DNA of 64,000 bases from a virus. The notes under the pieces are model-generated. The model was not told where the DNA came from and did not search any database. It was given only the letters and a program-made list of their open reading frames with translations. Shown one piece after another: positions 41,531-49,827 of this stretch. The translations under genes were made by a program, and so were the position numbers. The stretch spans positions 64,001 to 128,000 of IMG/VR virus record IMGVR_UViG_3300049215_000772; one strand, given 5' to 3'. Positions within the stretch are counted from its first letter, which is position 1. Every line of letters begins with the position of its first letter.

Positions 41531-41575
41531 GGCCTCCTCCGTCATACATATGATATGGCAAGGAATAAGGAGGCC
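41531..41575 (+). promoter_or_regulatory. Hairpin that hides the Shine-Dalgarno
   Basis: GGCCTCCT at 41531-41538 pairs perfectly with AGGAGGCC at 41568-41575, and the second arm contains the AAGGAGG ribosome site of the gene starting at 41578. The 29-base loop contains a near-palindrome (CATACATATGATATG). This could be an RNA thermometer or other translational switch. Confidence 0.55.
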
Positions 41576-41577
41576 AC

Positions 41578-42099
41578 ATGGAAGAAAACAGGAAGACAGA
41601 CGAAACCCAAGGCACCGATCTGAGTGCGGAACAGGTGCTTGGGTTGAGTGTGGCAAGCCAGCCTACCGAGGCGGCAATCCCACACCCTGAAACCGACGTG
41701 CCTACTATTTGGAAGGTTTTCGGCGGTGCAATCGTTTCGATCATCTTCATGTTGATAGTGACGATTTTCGGTTACATTTTCAACAACGCCCAAAACATCC
41801 AGAACAATATCAACACGTTGAATGCCGAGTCCGTGAAGAAAACGGAACTCAATGACCGCATTACAACTATCTGGCAGACGCTCCGACAAGTTGACGTGTT
41901 GAAAGATCGTCTCGACATTGTTGAGAAACGGCTGCCTGCCTTCGATTCCATGAAGGAAAAATCAGGCGCTACAGATCAGCGTGTTCTCATGCTGGAAACC
42001 CAGGTTAAAACGCTTCAGGAGGAGAACAAGACGCAAGGCCGTGACATTACGGCACTTCGGGAACGGCTTGCCGTGGTCGAGGCGGCGCAAAAGAAGTGA
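41578..42099 (+). CDS. Membrane protein with coiled coil
   Basis: 173 residues. Acidic N-terminus, one transmembrane helix (AIVSIIFMLIVTIFGYIF) near residue 50, then a long coiled coil (NNINTLNAESVKKTELNDRI and later heptads). This resembles phage proteins that sit in the inner membrane near lysis or DNA-entry functions, but no clear family. Translation may be controlled by the upstream hairpin. Confidence 0.55.
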   Translation: MEENRKTDETQGTDLSAEQVLGLSVASQPTEAAIPHPETDVPTIWKVFGGAIVSIIFMLIVTIFGYIFNNAQNIQNNINTLNAESVKKTELNDRITTIWQTLRQVDVLKDRLDIVEKRLPAFDSMKEKSGATDQRVLMLETQVKTLQEENKTQGRDITALRERLAVVEAAQKK

Positions 42100-42100
42100 C

Positions 42101-42129
42101 TTTACAACCTCACTCGGCGGTGGTAGAAT
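42101..42129 (+). promoter_or_regulatory. TTTACA-type promoter
   Basis: -35 TTTACA at 42101-42106, 17-bp spacer, -10 TAGAAT at 42124-42129. Drives the metallophosphoesterase gene at 42162. Confidence 0.65.
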
Positions 42130-42161
42130 ACCCGTGAGTAAAACGAGAAGTGAGGAAAGAA

Positions 42162-43049
42162 ATGTCTTGGTTCTACGCAAGCGATTGGCATTTGGGCCAC
42201 TCGAACATCATCAAATACTGCCGGCGACCTTTCGTGAATGACACGGAGGCTGAACTGCTGGCAATGGCCGACCGGGGAACGATCCCTGCGTCGGAAGTGA
42301 AAATCAGCCCGGAATCTACGAAGTGGATGACGGACACGATCATCGACAACACCAACGCAGTCGTCGGCGAGGGAGACAAACTCATCCATGCCGGCGACTT
42401 GCTGTTCGCCCCCAGGGACGAATTGTTCGAGCGGCTTCGTGACTACCGCAAGCGCATCGTGTGCAGGGACATCACCCTGATTTGGGGCAATCACGACGAT
42501 TCGCTTCGTGATCTCTGGTATAACACTGGTCGTTACCGTGGCCCGCAATGGGCGAAAGCGTCCGCCGAAACAAAGCAGATGTTCTCGGCGGCATACGACC
42601 AATATATGTTCAACTGCAACGGCCAGAAGATTTGGGTCAACCATTACCCTGGCCGTTCCTGGGATTGTGCCCACCACGGCGCATGGATGCTGTACGGGCA
42701 TGTCCACGACTTGTTCCGATACGAGGACAATGGGGAACTGTCGCCCTACACCGCCAGCTACCTCGAAGATCACTTCAGGGCCGTTCTGGAGAATCACTTC
42801 GGGGCCGGCTTCGGTGATGCCGTGATCCGTGACTTGTTGGATCAGGTCGCTTCGCTCAACGGGATCGACCTGACGGTTGACATCGGTGTTGACAATACCA
42901 TTCGCCAGGGCGTTCCTTGGGGGACGCCGTGGAGCATGGACGATCTCCATAACTACATGGCGAAGAAGAAACCCAAGTGGGAGGCTCGCAGTGCAGGCTA
43001 CGCCTCGCAGCGGCCAAAGTCCACCATGAAGGATCACGTCAAATTCTAA
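42162..43049 (+). CDS. Calcineurin-like metallophosphoesterase
   Basis: 295 residues; ATG 42162 has GAGGAAAG upstream. Metal motifs are in order: SDWHLGH (Asp8, His10), HAGDLLF (Asp79), WGNHDDS (109-114), VNHYP (His161) and GHVH (179-182). These define a two-metal phosphoesterase. Targets in this family range from nucleic acids and cyclic nucleotides to proteins. Distance from other DNA enzymes gives no clear clue. Six genes follow in a coupled run up to the PNK. Confidence 0.9.
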   Translation: MSWFYASDWHLGHSNIIKYCRRPFVNDTEAELLAMADRGTIPASEVKISPESTKWMTDTIIDNTNAVVGEGDKLIHAGDLLFAPRDELFERLRDYRKRIVCRDITLIWGNHDDSLRDLWYNTGRYRGPQWAKASAETKQMFSAAYDQYMFNCNGQKIWVNHYPGRSWDCAHHGAWMLYGHVHDLFRYEDNGELSPYTASYLEDHFRAVLENHFGAGFGDAVIRDLLDQVASLNGIDLTVDIGVDNTIRQGVPWGTPWSMDDLHNYMAKKKPKWEARSAGYASQRPKSTMKDHVKF

Positions 43050-43058
43050 GGGGACGAC

Positions 43059-43400
43059 ATGCACCGGGATTCCATCGACTTCGACACGTTTCGTGACAAC
43101 TACATCGCTCACGCCGAAGGCGGGTTCTACCCTGTCTACTCGAAGTTCGAGGAATCCCACAATGGGAACAACCTTCGGGTCGTTCAGATGGACATGATCT
43201 GTGAATGGCGTCTCGATGACGGCAAGATCAGGTTCATCGAAGTCCCCTTCGACACGGAAGACCAGTTCAACCAGATTGTCGCCTACTTGAAGGCGTGTGC
43301 CGGTTACTTGAACGCCGCCATTCTCGAACGCATCGACGAACTCAAATTCGCCGACACTGTTGAGGAAGACGAGGAAGAAGACGATGAATCCGACGACTGA
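43059..43400 (+). CDS. Acidic hypothetical protein
   Basis: 113 residues. A beta-rich body with FDTFRDNYIAHAEGGFYPVYSKF and a strongly acidic tail (EEDEEEDDESDD). May mimic nucleic acid or bind a basic partner; unproven. Overlaps the next small gene. Confidence 0.45.
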   Translation: MHRDSIDFDTFRDNYIAHAEGGFYPVYSKFEESHNGNNLRVVQMDMICEWRLDDGKIRFIEVPFDTEDQFNQIVAYLKACAGYLNAAILERIDELKFADTVEEDEEEDDESDD

Positions 43401-43575
43401 AGAACTGCTTCTGCTGGCACTGAAGCAGGTTGCCGCCAATCAGCGGCTTATCATCAATCGCCTTTTCAACAGGGATGAAGCTGTTGCCCTGGCTCTCAGC
43501 AACACCGACAAGTTGTGTGAAGCCATCGACAACGGCATCAGGCTGATTCCGAGGCCAGGCATCCAGAAATGTTGA
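43384..43575 (+). CDS. Small helical hypothetical protein
   Basis: 63 residues from ATG 43384 inside the 3' end of the previous gene. Leu-rich helices (ELLLLALKQVAANQRLIINRLF). Function unknown. Confidence 0.4.
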   Translation: MNPTTEELLLLALKQVAANQRLIINRLFNRDEAVALALSNTDKLCEAIDNGIRLIPRPGIQKC

Positions 43576-43922
43576 AACTCATACCAGGCAACTGTGACTT
43601 GTACAACTTCGTGGATGGCACGAAGAAGATCGGCAAGGTTCGCCTGGTTCCCGCAGGCCAAGGTGGTTGGTATCTTGCCAACTTCCTGATTTACAGCCGC
43701 TACCGTGGCAATGGCTACGGCAACAACCTGATGGAAGCTGTCATGTTGCTTGCCAGAAGGAAACGAAAGAAGTCAATCTTCCTGTGGGTAAGCGCCAACA
43801 ACGAGGCGGCGATCAAAATCTACAACAAAGCCGGTTTCAAACGTCTGGTAGATGGTAAAATCTGCTTGTACTTATGGTTGAGCGAACAACATGGTCAGCA
43901 TGATAGGCTACATGCTTCGTGA
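43569..43922 (+). CDS. GNAT-family N-acetyltransferase
   Basis: 117 residues. The acetyl-CoA site Q/RxxGxG/A is YRGNGYGNNLMEAV near residue 45-60, and a typical NNEAAIKIYNKAGFKRL strand-helix-strand follows. Short GNATs acetylate small molecules, peptides or proteins. Nothing in the context fixes the substrate. Confidence 0.85.
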   Translation: MLKLIPGNCDLYNFVDGTKKIGKVRLVPAGQGGWYLANFLIYSRYRGNGYGNNLMEAVMLLARRKRKKSIFLWVSANNEAAIKIYNKAGFKRLVDGKICLYLWLSEQHGQHDRLHAS

Positions 43923-44112
43923 CCGAAAAACTGGTCGCTGGCATAATTGGGGCGGTTTGACCGAATGGCTGCCCGACTCACCGCAGGGCGGAACCATCTG
44001 GACGGATAAGGAAAAGGCCGAGAAATTCGCACGAGAGTACAAAGTGTGCGATGTTGAAGTCGTTCCTGTTCTGATTCAGGAGTTGCCGCCGTGTCCACCG
44101 TTCCGAATCTAA
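43891..44112 (+). CDS. Small hypothetical protein
   Basis: 73 residues, overlapping the GNAT gene by 32 bases. Contains GYMLRDRKTGRWHNWGGLTEWLPDSPQGGTIW and a Pro/Cys end. No family recognised; the long overlap lowers confidence. Confidence 0.4.
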   Translation: MVSMIGYMLRDRKTGRWHNWGGLTEWLPDSPQGGTIWTDKEKAEKFAREYKVCDVEVVPVLIQELPPCPPFRI

Positions 44113-44324
44113 CCGAATCTCAACAAGCCGTCGTGATGGGAATGGCGCTCCTTGCCGCCACCACTGTCGAGCGGGCTGTTTACGAGAACGTCAAAAACGG
44201 CAAGCAGGCATGGGATGAAGTTCTTGCCTTGGGTCTGATCGTCAAGGACGATGGTTTCTACGTCCTCAGCGATAATGGCCGAAAGGCCGTCAAAACCATT
44301 CACCAGCAATACCACCACCAATGA
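44091..44324 (+). CDS. Small hypothetical protein
   Basis: 77 residues from a GTG with AGGAG upstream. Helical with a C-terminal GFYVLSDNGRKAVK pattern similar to winged-helix tips. DNA binding is possible, not shown. Confidence 0.4.
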   Translation: MSTVPNLTESQQAVVMGMALLAATTVERAVYENVKNGKQAWDEVLALGLIVKDDGFYVLSDNGRKAVKTIHQQYHHQ

Positions 44325-44337
44325 GTCCGAGGAAATC

Positions 44338-45264
44338 ATGAACGAAGTCGTTATCGTTATGGGCTACCCGGCTGCCGGGAAGACCCGCACCACCCAGGGC
44401 TACGTTGACAAGGGGTTCGCCCGTCTCAATCGTGACACCCAGGGCGGAACCGTCGCCGATCTACTTCCACAACTCGACGTGTTGCTTTCCAGCAAGAAGA
44501 ACGTCGTGATGGACAATCTTTTCGCTACCAGGGCCAGTCGTGCCGGCGTCCTGGCTACGGCGAAGAAGCACAAGGCCAGGGTGACGTGTGTGAACCTGGG
44601 GGCGTCTCTCGAAGACGCTCAATTCAATGCCTGCCTTCGCATGATGGAACGGGCCGGCAAGATTCTCGATCCCACGGAGAAGACCGGCGACCCGAACCTG
44701 TTCCCGATGGCGGTCATCTACAAGTATCGGAAGGAATACGAGAGGCCGCTCGACTCGGAGGGTTTCGAGGAAATCCGCAGCGTTCCCTTCGTCCGGGAAT
44801 GGCCGAAGGACTGGACGAACGCTGCCTTCATCTTCGACTACGACGGCACACTCCGGGACACGAAGAATGGCGACAAGTTCCCGACCAGCACGGACAACAT
44901 CGTGATTCTACCGGGCCGGAAGGAAAAGCTGGCAAAGCTGAAGAAGGACGGGGCACTCCTGTTGGGAGTTTCCAATCAGTCCGGCATCGCCAAGGGCGAA
45001 CTGACCAAGGACCGGGCCATCGAGTGTTTCCAGCATACCAACAAGCTGCTGGGCGTGGACATCGACTTCCAGTTCTGCCCCCACAAGGTTCCACCAATCA
45101 CCTGCTACTGTAGGAAGCCCGGCACCGGCCTGGGGGTGGCGCTGATCGTCAAGTACAAGCTGGACCCCAGGAAGTGTGTGTTCGTTGGCGACATGGGAAC
45201 CGACAAGTCCTTCGCCGAGCGCTGCCACTTCCAGTTCCAGGATCAAAACAGGTTCTTCGGGTGA
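44338..45264 (+). CDS. Bifunctional polynucleotide kinase-phosphatase
   Basis: 308 residues; ATG 44338. N-terminal P-loop kinase with Walker A GYPAAGKT at 9-16. C-terminal HAD phosphatase with nucleophile Asp167 in FDYDGT and GVSNQSGIAKGE; the CPHKVPPITCYCRKPGTG zinc-loop is like GmhB and animal PNKP. T4 Pnk has the same kinase-phosphatase order. It would heal nucleic acid ends before ligation; a DNA ligase lies 1.7 kb downstream. Confidence 0.88.
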   Translation: MNEVVIVMGYPAAGKTRTTQGYVDKGFARLNRDTQGGTVADLLPQLDVLLSSKKNVVMDNLFATRASRAGVLATAKKHKARVTCVNLGASLEDAQFNACLRMMERAGKILDPTEKTGDPNLFPMAVIYKYRKEYERPLDSEGFEEIRSVPFVREWPKDWTNAAFIFDYDGTLRDTKNGDKFPTSTDNIVILPGRKEKLAKLKKDGALLLGVSNQSGIAKGELTKDRAIECFQHTNKLLGVDIDFQFCPHKVPPITCYCRKPGTGLGVALIVKYKLDPRKCVFVGDMGTDKSFAERCHFQFQDQNRFFG

Positions 45265-45267
45265 TTT

Positions 45268-45960
45268 ATGCAAATCGTCGTGAACAAACAGCCGATGGAA
45301 CTGGAAGCAGGACGGCGTTTTACCTGCATCGTCCACCAACAAGGCATCCGTGTTGACATTCCCGAAGCCGTCGAGATCAACGGTCGAAATACCATCGACT
45401 GTATGGAGAAGATGAGTCAGCGGGCGTGGGAACATATCAGCACGGGCCAGTTGTTTCGGATGTTGTTCACGACGGTTTTCCCGCCTGAAGACTACAATGA
45501 TCGCCCCCATGACCCGGATGATGAGTTTCCGCCCCCGGAGCCACAATACGTTGATATTGAGGTTCCCGACGAAGAAGGTAAGACCAAAACGGAACGCATC
45601 GGCATCGGCATGAGGCCGGGCGTCCCCATCCCGGCCACGATTGAGGAATTGAACAGCGGCGATTTCGGCGTCATTCATGTTTCCGGCATGATCGTCCTGG
45701 GTTGTGAGGCCATCTTCGCCGGCAAGACAAAGATTTTCTTCCGCACCCCGGAAGATCATCTTCACCCAAAGGCAGAACGTCGCATCGTCGGCATGTTCAG
45801 GCAGATGATGATTCTGGCTGGCGCTGCTGGCACAATCACAGAAGAAGCACCGAGGGTTGCCGACGCCGCTACGGGCATTACACAATACTTGCCGGAAGAT
45901 GTTCCACCCGCACCAGAACCGCCCAAGAAGAGAAGAAGGAAGAAGAAAGATGATTCTTGA
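45268..45960 (+). CDS. Hypothetical protein
   Basis: 230 residues. Beta strands at the N-terminus (MQIVVNKQPMELEAGRRF, somewhat ThiS-like in its first 15 residues), a Pro/Asp-rich middle, a GMIVLGCEAIFAGKTKIFF region, and a basic tail (KKRRRKKKDD). No reliable family. Overlaps the next start by 11 bases. Confidence 0.45.
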   Translation: MQIVVNKQPMELEAGRRFTCIVHQQGIRVDIPEAVEINGRNTIDCMEKMSQRAWEHISTGQLFRMLFTTVFPPEDYNDRPHDPDDEFPPPEPQYVDIEVPDEEGKTKTERIGIGMRPGVPIPATIEELNSGDFGVIHVSGMIVLGCEAIFAGKTKIFFRTPEDHLHPKAERRIVGMFRQMMILAGAAGTITEEAPRVADAATGITQYLPEDVPPAPEPPKKRRRKKKDDS

Positions 45961-46681
45961 TCGTGTTGCCATCACCGGCGCTGACGAAAGCATCGACCCG
46001 AAACAGTTGTTGGATTTGACCGCCGACTTCCCCTTCGTGGAGTGGGCTATCTTGCTTTCCAGGTCGTCGGAAGGCAAGCGTCCTCGTTACCCTGGTCGGA
46101 AGTGGATGGACAAGTTGCTTCGGGTTGCTGACGAGAACAAAAACCTTCGCTGGGCCGGGCATCTGTGTGGAAGCTGGGTTCGGGAGTGGGTGTATCACGG
46201 TGAGATGACGTTCGAGGCTGAACGCCCGGACTACTTGCCAATCTTCTCCCGGCTGCAAATCAACTTCCACGGAGCCGAATACCATCAGCCCCACAAGGAC
46301 TACTGGCGCTGGTTGCAGGAAAACAAGCTGATCCAGTACATCCTTCAGATGGATGGCGTGAATGACGCCATGCTTCCGTGGGCACTGGAGAAGAAGATCA
46401 ACGCTGTGCCGTTGTTCGACAGAAGCGGCGGCGACGGCATCACGCCGGAAAGCTGGCCGATGCCCTGGCCGAATCTCTACAACGGCTACGCCGGGGGCAT
46501 CGGCCCGGACAATATCCGGGATGAGATCAATCGCATCAGCGGGGCGGTCGGCGGCAATGTCCGCATTTGGATCGACATGGAGAGCAAGGTCCGGGACGAC
46601 CAGGACAAGTTCGATCTCACAAAGGTCCGGGCTTGTCTGGAAGCGGCAAAACAGTTTGGCGCAGCTTTACAAGCCGGCTGA
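45950..46681 (+). CDS. TIM-barrel protein resembling phosphoribosylanthranilate isomerase
   Basis: 243 residues; ATG 45950. The C-terminal half has the beta-alpha pattern and phosphate-site style of TrpF-type barrels: PLFDRSGGDGITPESW, then YAGGIGPDNIRDEI (compare LAGGLxPxNV) and RIWIDMESKVRDD (compare VDVSSGVE). The N-terminal half is less clear (VAITGADESIDPKQL). A role in tryptophan synthesis would contrast with the dioxygenase at 7 kb; it may instead act on another ribose phosphate. Similarity is by pattern only. Confidence 0.5.
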   Translation: MILDRVAITGADESIDPKQLLDLTADFPFVEWAILLSRSSEGKRPRYPGRKWMDKLLRVADENKNLRWAGHLCGSWVREWVYHGEMTFEAERPDYLPIFSRLQINFHGAEYHQPHKDYWRWLQENKLIQYILQMDGVNDAMLPWALEKKINAVPLFDRSGGDGITPESWPMPWPNLYNGYAGGIGPDNIRDEINRISGAVGGNVRIWIDMESKVRDDQDKFDLTKVRACLEAAKQFGAALQAG

Positions 46682-46694
46682 CCCGTGGTAGTAT
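46666..46694 (+). promoter_or_regulatory. TTTACA-type promoter
   Basis: -35 TTTACA at 46666-46671, 17-bp spacer, -10 TAGTAT at 46689-46694. Reads into the structured leader before the DNA ligase gene. Confidence 0.65.
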
Positions 46695-46737
46695 ACCCGT
46701 GCTGAAAGATGTCGCCCAACAGATGTTTCTTCATTGA

Positions 46738-46822
46738 GATGGGGGCGAAGCCTTAGCGCAGCGATAGGTGAGTCCGGCCACCGGCATTGCCGAGTTCGGT
46801 CCACCGCCCGGCCAGCCCCGCA
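46738..46822 (+). ncRNA. Structured RNA element A upstream of ligA
   Basis: Part of the 297-base gene-free stretch before the ligase. GGGGC at 46742-46746 can pair with GCCCC at 46815-46819. Inside are CCGG-CCA-CCGG at 46774-46784 and GCCGAGTTCGG soon after, the same two hairpins in the same order as the elements at 58.1 and 58.3 kb. A shared function, such as binding the same ligand or protein, is inferred. The remaining bases before the next promoter hold no recognised feature. Confidence 0.5.
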
Positions 46823-46897
46823 CAAGAGCTATTCAACCACCCTTGGAGCCGCACATGGGAGCGAGAGGCCCGCCGCAGTGACCAAATGAATTCCGTG

Positions 46898-46938
46898 AGG
46901 AGGGGCTGGTTTACAACCAGCCCCTCCTGTGGTATTAT
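46898..46938 (+). promoter_or_regulatory. TTTACA-type promoter inside a perfect inverted repeat
   Basis: -35 TTTACA (46910-46915) and -10 TATTAT (46933-46938) with a 17-bp spacer. The -35 sits in the 7-base loop of a perfect 12-bp inverted repeat (46898-46909 with 46917-46928). The hairpin may terminate transcripts from the promoter at 46666 or be a repressor site over the promoter. Drives ligA. Confidence 0.6.
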
Positions 46939-46978
46939 CCCTGCCAGTTATTCACACACTTGAAACGGAGATTTCCTC

Positions 46979-49099
46979 ATGAGCGTTGTCGTCGATCCCG
47001 AAGTTGCCGAACTGGAACTGGTCATCGAAGCCCTCGATACCGCCTTCGAGGAAGGGTCCGACTGCATCCATCCCATCACCAACAAGATCGTTTCCAACAG
47101 CGAGTACGACCAGCTTCGCAAGCGCCTGCAAGAACTGCACCCGGAATCCGAGAAGCTGAAAGCTGTCACGGCGTCGAAACTCAGCAGCACCGCCAAGAAG
47201 GTCGCTCACAACCCTCCCTTCACTTCCATCAGCAAGGCCATCGGCGAACTGGCCGACCGGGACGCCACCCTGAAGAAGTTTCAGGCCGAAGTGACGGCGG
47301 AACTGAAGTATTCCGACCCGCCCGAAAAATGGCTGGTGCAAGCCTACAAGCGTGATGGCGTGGCCGTGGCCCTCTACTACGAACACGGCAAGCTGGTCCG
47401 TGCCGGCCTCCGTCCCCGCAAGGTGCAGGATGGTGAGGACGTGACCGAAAACGTCCAGTACGTTGAAGGAATCCCCGCCGAGTTGTGGGAACACGACCGG
47501 GCCGGCAACCGCATCAAGTTCCTGGATGTGACCTGTTGCATCCGGGGCGAACTGGAATGCAAGAAGTCCGTGTTCCGCAAGATCAAGGACAACTGGCAAG
47601 ACCCCGAATACGATCTCGACCGTGAGCCGGCCAATCCCCGCAACTACACGGCGGGCAGCATTCGACAGTTCAACAACCCGAAGATCACCAAGGTCCGCAA
47701 GCTGTCTTTCACCGGCTACAGCATCCTGGGCTGGCACGCCGCCGACAACAGCGCCCCGCCGTTCAAGACCGAGGTTGAGCGGGCCAAGTACGCCAACGCC
47801 GTGCTTCGGGTTCCCTTCGTTCAGGTCCGACCCTTCCGCTACCAGGACTTGAAGGTTCTGGAAGACCTTCAGGGCAACCTCGATTATGAAGTGGACGGCG
47901 TTGTTCTTTCGGTCAACAACCTGGAAGACGCCGAGCAGATGGGCAACATCGGCGGCACGGCCTACGGCAACCCGAAGGCGAAGCTGGCCTGGAAGTTTTC
48001 CGAGCAGTCGGCCATCACCAAGGTCAAGGACGTTGAATGGCAGGTGGGTCGCACCGGCGCTCTGTGCCCGGTCATGAGGGTCGAACCCGTCAACTTGGAT
48101 GGCACGACCGTCACCTATGTCACCGGCCACAGCCTGGGGTTCATGAAGGGAACCAGCAAAAGCAGCCTGGGTGAGATCAGCGAGGATGCCGAGATTCGCA
48201 TCATCAAATCGGGCAAGATCATCCCGAAGGTGATCGAGATCGTCAAGAAGGGCTGGGGCAGCCTCCGCATCCCCAACCACTGTCCGAGTTGCTACAAGAA
48301 CCTGGACATCGTGAAGGGAACGGATGGCACGGAACTGGTCTGCAACAACGAGTTCTGTGGCGTTCGGGCCGTGGCACACTTCACCCACTACCTTTCCACT
48401 TTCGGGGTGAAGGGCGTGGCCGAATCCGCCCTGACGAAGATGTACGAGGCAGGGGCCGTCAAGGATGTTTCCGATCTCTACAATCTCACTGTGCCCCGGC
48501 TGGAGAACATCCAGGGTTTCAGCAAGCGGCAGGTATTGCTGGCCGTGGCTCGCATCTGGATGTGTTCGGACCCGACCGGCATGGACGACGATGCCCTGGA
48601 GAAGTGGATCAAGAAAGCCCAGGACAGCAAGGTGAAGGTTCCGGCCTGGAAGCTGTTCGCTTCCCTGGGCATCGAAGGGGCCGGAAAAACGGCGGGGCAG
48701 GCGCTCATCGCCCACTTCGGAAGTTTCAAAGCCGTCAGGAAGGCAAGCCTCGCCGAACTGGAAGCCGTTCCCGACATTGGCGAAACGACGGCGAAAGCCA
48801 TCCACGGCTTCTTCCAGAAGTGGAAGGATTTGATCGACTCCCTGTTGGAGAACGTCGAGCCGGAAGACCCGAAGGTGGGCAAGTTCACCGGCAAGTCCTT
48901 CTGTTTCACGGGCGGTTTCCCCGGTGGCAAGCAGAAGTGGGAGCAGGCCGTCATGGATCACGGGGCCAAGGTGTCCAGTTCCGTCAGCAAAACGACTTCC
49001 TACGTCGTTGTCGGATCGGACGCTGGTTCCAAAGAAGAAAAGGCGAAGGAGTTGGGCATCACCCGGCTCTCGCTCGCTGATCTGGAGAAAATGCTGTGA
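46979..49099 (+). CDS. ligA: NAD-dependent DNA ligase (LigA)
   Basis: 706 residues, full length. Adenylation domain with the lysine nucleophile Lys124 in AYKRDGVAVAL (KxDG). OB domain follows, then a four-Cys zinc finger (CPSCYKN and CNNEFC), helix-hairpin-helix repeats (LENIQGFSKRQ, LGIEGAGKTAGQAL, VPDIGETTAKAI) and a C-terminal BRCT domain beginning GKFTGKSFCFTGG. It seals nicks in duplex DNA using NAD. The TRGDGxxGExVT motif is altered (RPRKVQDGEDVTEN). Works naturally with the kinase-phosphatase. Confidence 0.95.
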   Translation: MSVVVDPEVAELELVIEALDTAFEEGSDCIHPITNKIVSNSEYDQLRKRLQELHPESEKLKAVTASKLSSTAKKVAHNPPFTSISKAIGELADRDATLKKFQAEVTAELKYSDPPEKWLVQAYKRDGVAVALYYEHGKLVRAGLRPRKVQDGEDVTENVQYVEGIPAELWEHDRAGNRIKFLDVTCCIRGELECKKSVFRKIKDNWQDPEYDLDREPANPRNYTAGSIRQFNNPKITKVRKLSFTGYSILGWHAADNSAPPFKTEVERAKYANAVLRVPFVQVRPFRYQDLKVLEDLQGNLDYEVDGVVLSVNNLEDAEQMGNIGGTAYGNPKAKLAWKFSEQSAITKVKDVEWQVGRTGALCPVMRVEPVNLDGTTVTYVTGHSLGFMKGTSKSSLGEISEDAEIRIIKSGKIIPKVIEIVKKGWGSLRIPNHCPSCYKNLDIVKGTDGTELVCNNEFCGVRAVAHFTHYLSTFGVKGVAESALTKMYEAGAVKDVSDLYNLTVPRLENIQGFSKRQVLLAVARIWMCSDPTGMDDDALEKWIKKAQDSKVKVPAWKLFASLGIEGAGKTAGQALIAHFGSFKAVRKASLAELEAVPDIGETTAKAIHGFFQKWKDLIDSLLENVEPEDPKVGKFTGKSFCFTGGFPGGKQKWEQAVMDHGAKVSSSVSKTTSYVVVGSDAGSKEEKAKELGITRLSLADLEKML

Positions 49100-49356
49100 G
49101 AGTTTATTTCCAACCTGACGGCTCCGAGGAATGGCTGAAAGGCACTATCGTCAGCATGTCCGGGGGCCGTCAGGTCAGCGTTGTCAGTCGAGATGATGCT
49201 GGCAGGATCGTACATCAGATCACTATGTCCAACACGGAAACCTTGTTCTACGGATCAGGGTTTTGCGTGACTGGATACGCCAGGGATGCCGGCGAGAATT
49301 TGTTCAAACTCGTGTCTATCAACTTCCGGTGGACGAAGCCAAGGAAGGGTGACTGA
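49096..49356 (+). CDS. Small beta-rich hypothetical protein
   Basis: 86 residues, GTG start overlapping the ligase stop. Beta strands with an SH3-like feel (EEWLKGTIVSMSGGRQVSVVSRDDAGRIVHQI). No known family. Coupled to the next gene. Confidence 0.45.
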   Translation: MRVYFQPDGSEEWLKGTIVSMSGGRQVSVVSRDDAGRIVHQITMSNTETLFYGSGFCVTGYARDAGENLFKLVSINFRWTKPRKGD

Positions 49357-49790
49357 TGCTCGCATTTCGTTGCCAGTGTGGGTGTCTTCAAGGTTGGTTC
49401 GATCATCCCGATGTGATGAAAATCGAGAAGTTCGACCAGCAGTGGAAGCCCATGTTCACTGGTGGAGTCACCACTTGGAATTGTCCGCAGTGTGGGCAAG
49501 AGCATCAACGGGATCATATTCCTAGCCTTCGCCCGGCAACCAAGGAAGAAATCGACGAGGTTGCCTACTACTTGTGGGACGAAGCTGGCAGGCCAACCAG
49601 TGATGGCAAAGAATTTTGGTATCTGGCTGAAACAAAGTTGAAGAAAGGCGTGCCGAGCAAGCCACTCTACAAGGAGGAGTGGGTTGGTCCTTGTTCTTGT
49701 GGGAAGCCACTTGGTAATTCGCCATTCTCCTACTGTCTCGATTGTGCTAAGAAGAAGGACAAGAAGGAAAAGAAGTCCAAGAAGGAGTAA
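49356..49790 (+). CDS. Zinc-ribbon hypothetical protein
   Basis: 144 residues with three CxC/CxxC knuckles (CQCGC, CPQCGQ, CSCGKPL then CLDC) and a Lys-rich tail. Likely binds one or two zinc ions and perhaps nucleic acid. No specific family. Confidence 0.5.
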   Translation: MLAFRCQCGCLQGWFDHPDVMKIEKFDQQWKPMFTGGVTTWNCPQCGQEHQRDHIPSLRPATKEEIDEVAYYLWDEAGRPTSDGKEFWYLAETKLKKGVPSKPLYKEEWVGPCSCGKPLGNSPFSYCLDCAKKKDKKEKKSKKE

Positions 49791-49827
49791 TCGCTGCGAT
49801 TTTTCCCACAGAAGGGTAAATACAGCG

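Noticed and set aside
42102-43439. 445-codon open frame on the minus strand
   Set aside because: Antisense to the metallophosphoesterase and the next genes, which have clear motifs and ribosome sites.
46952-48961. 669-codon open frame on the minus strand
   Set aside because: It mirrors the DNA ligase gene, whose motifs are certain. Long antisense frames arise from codon bias here.
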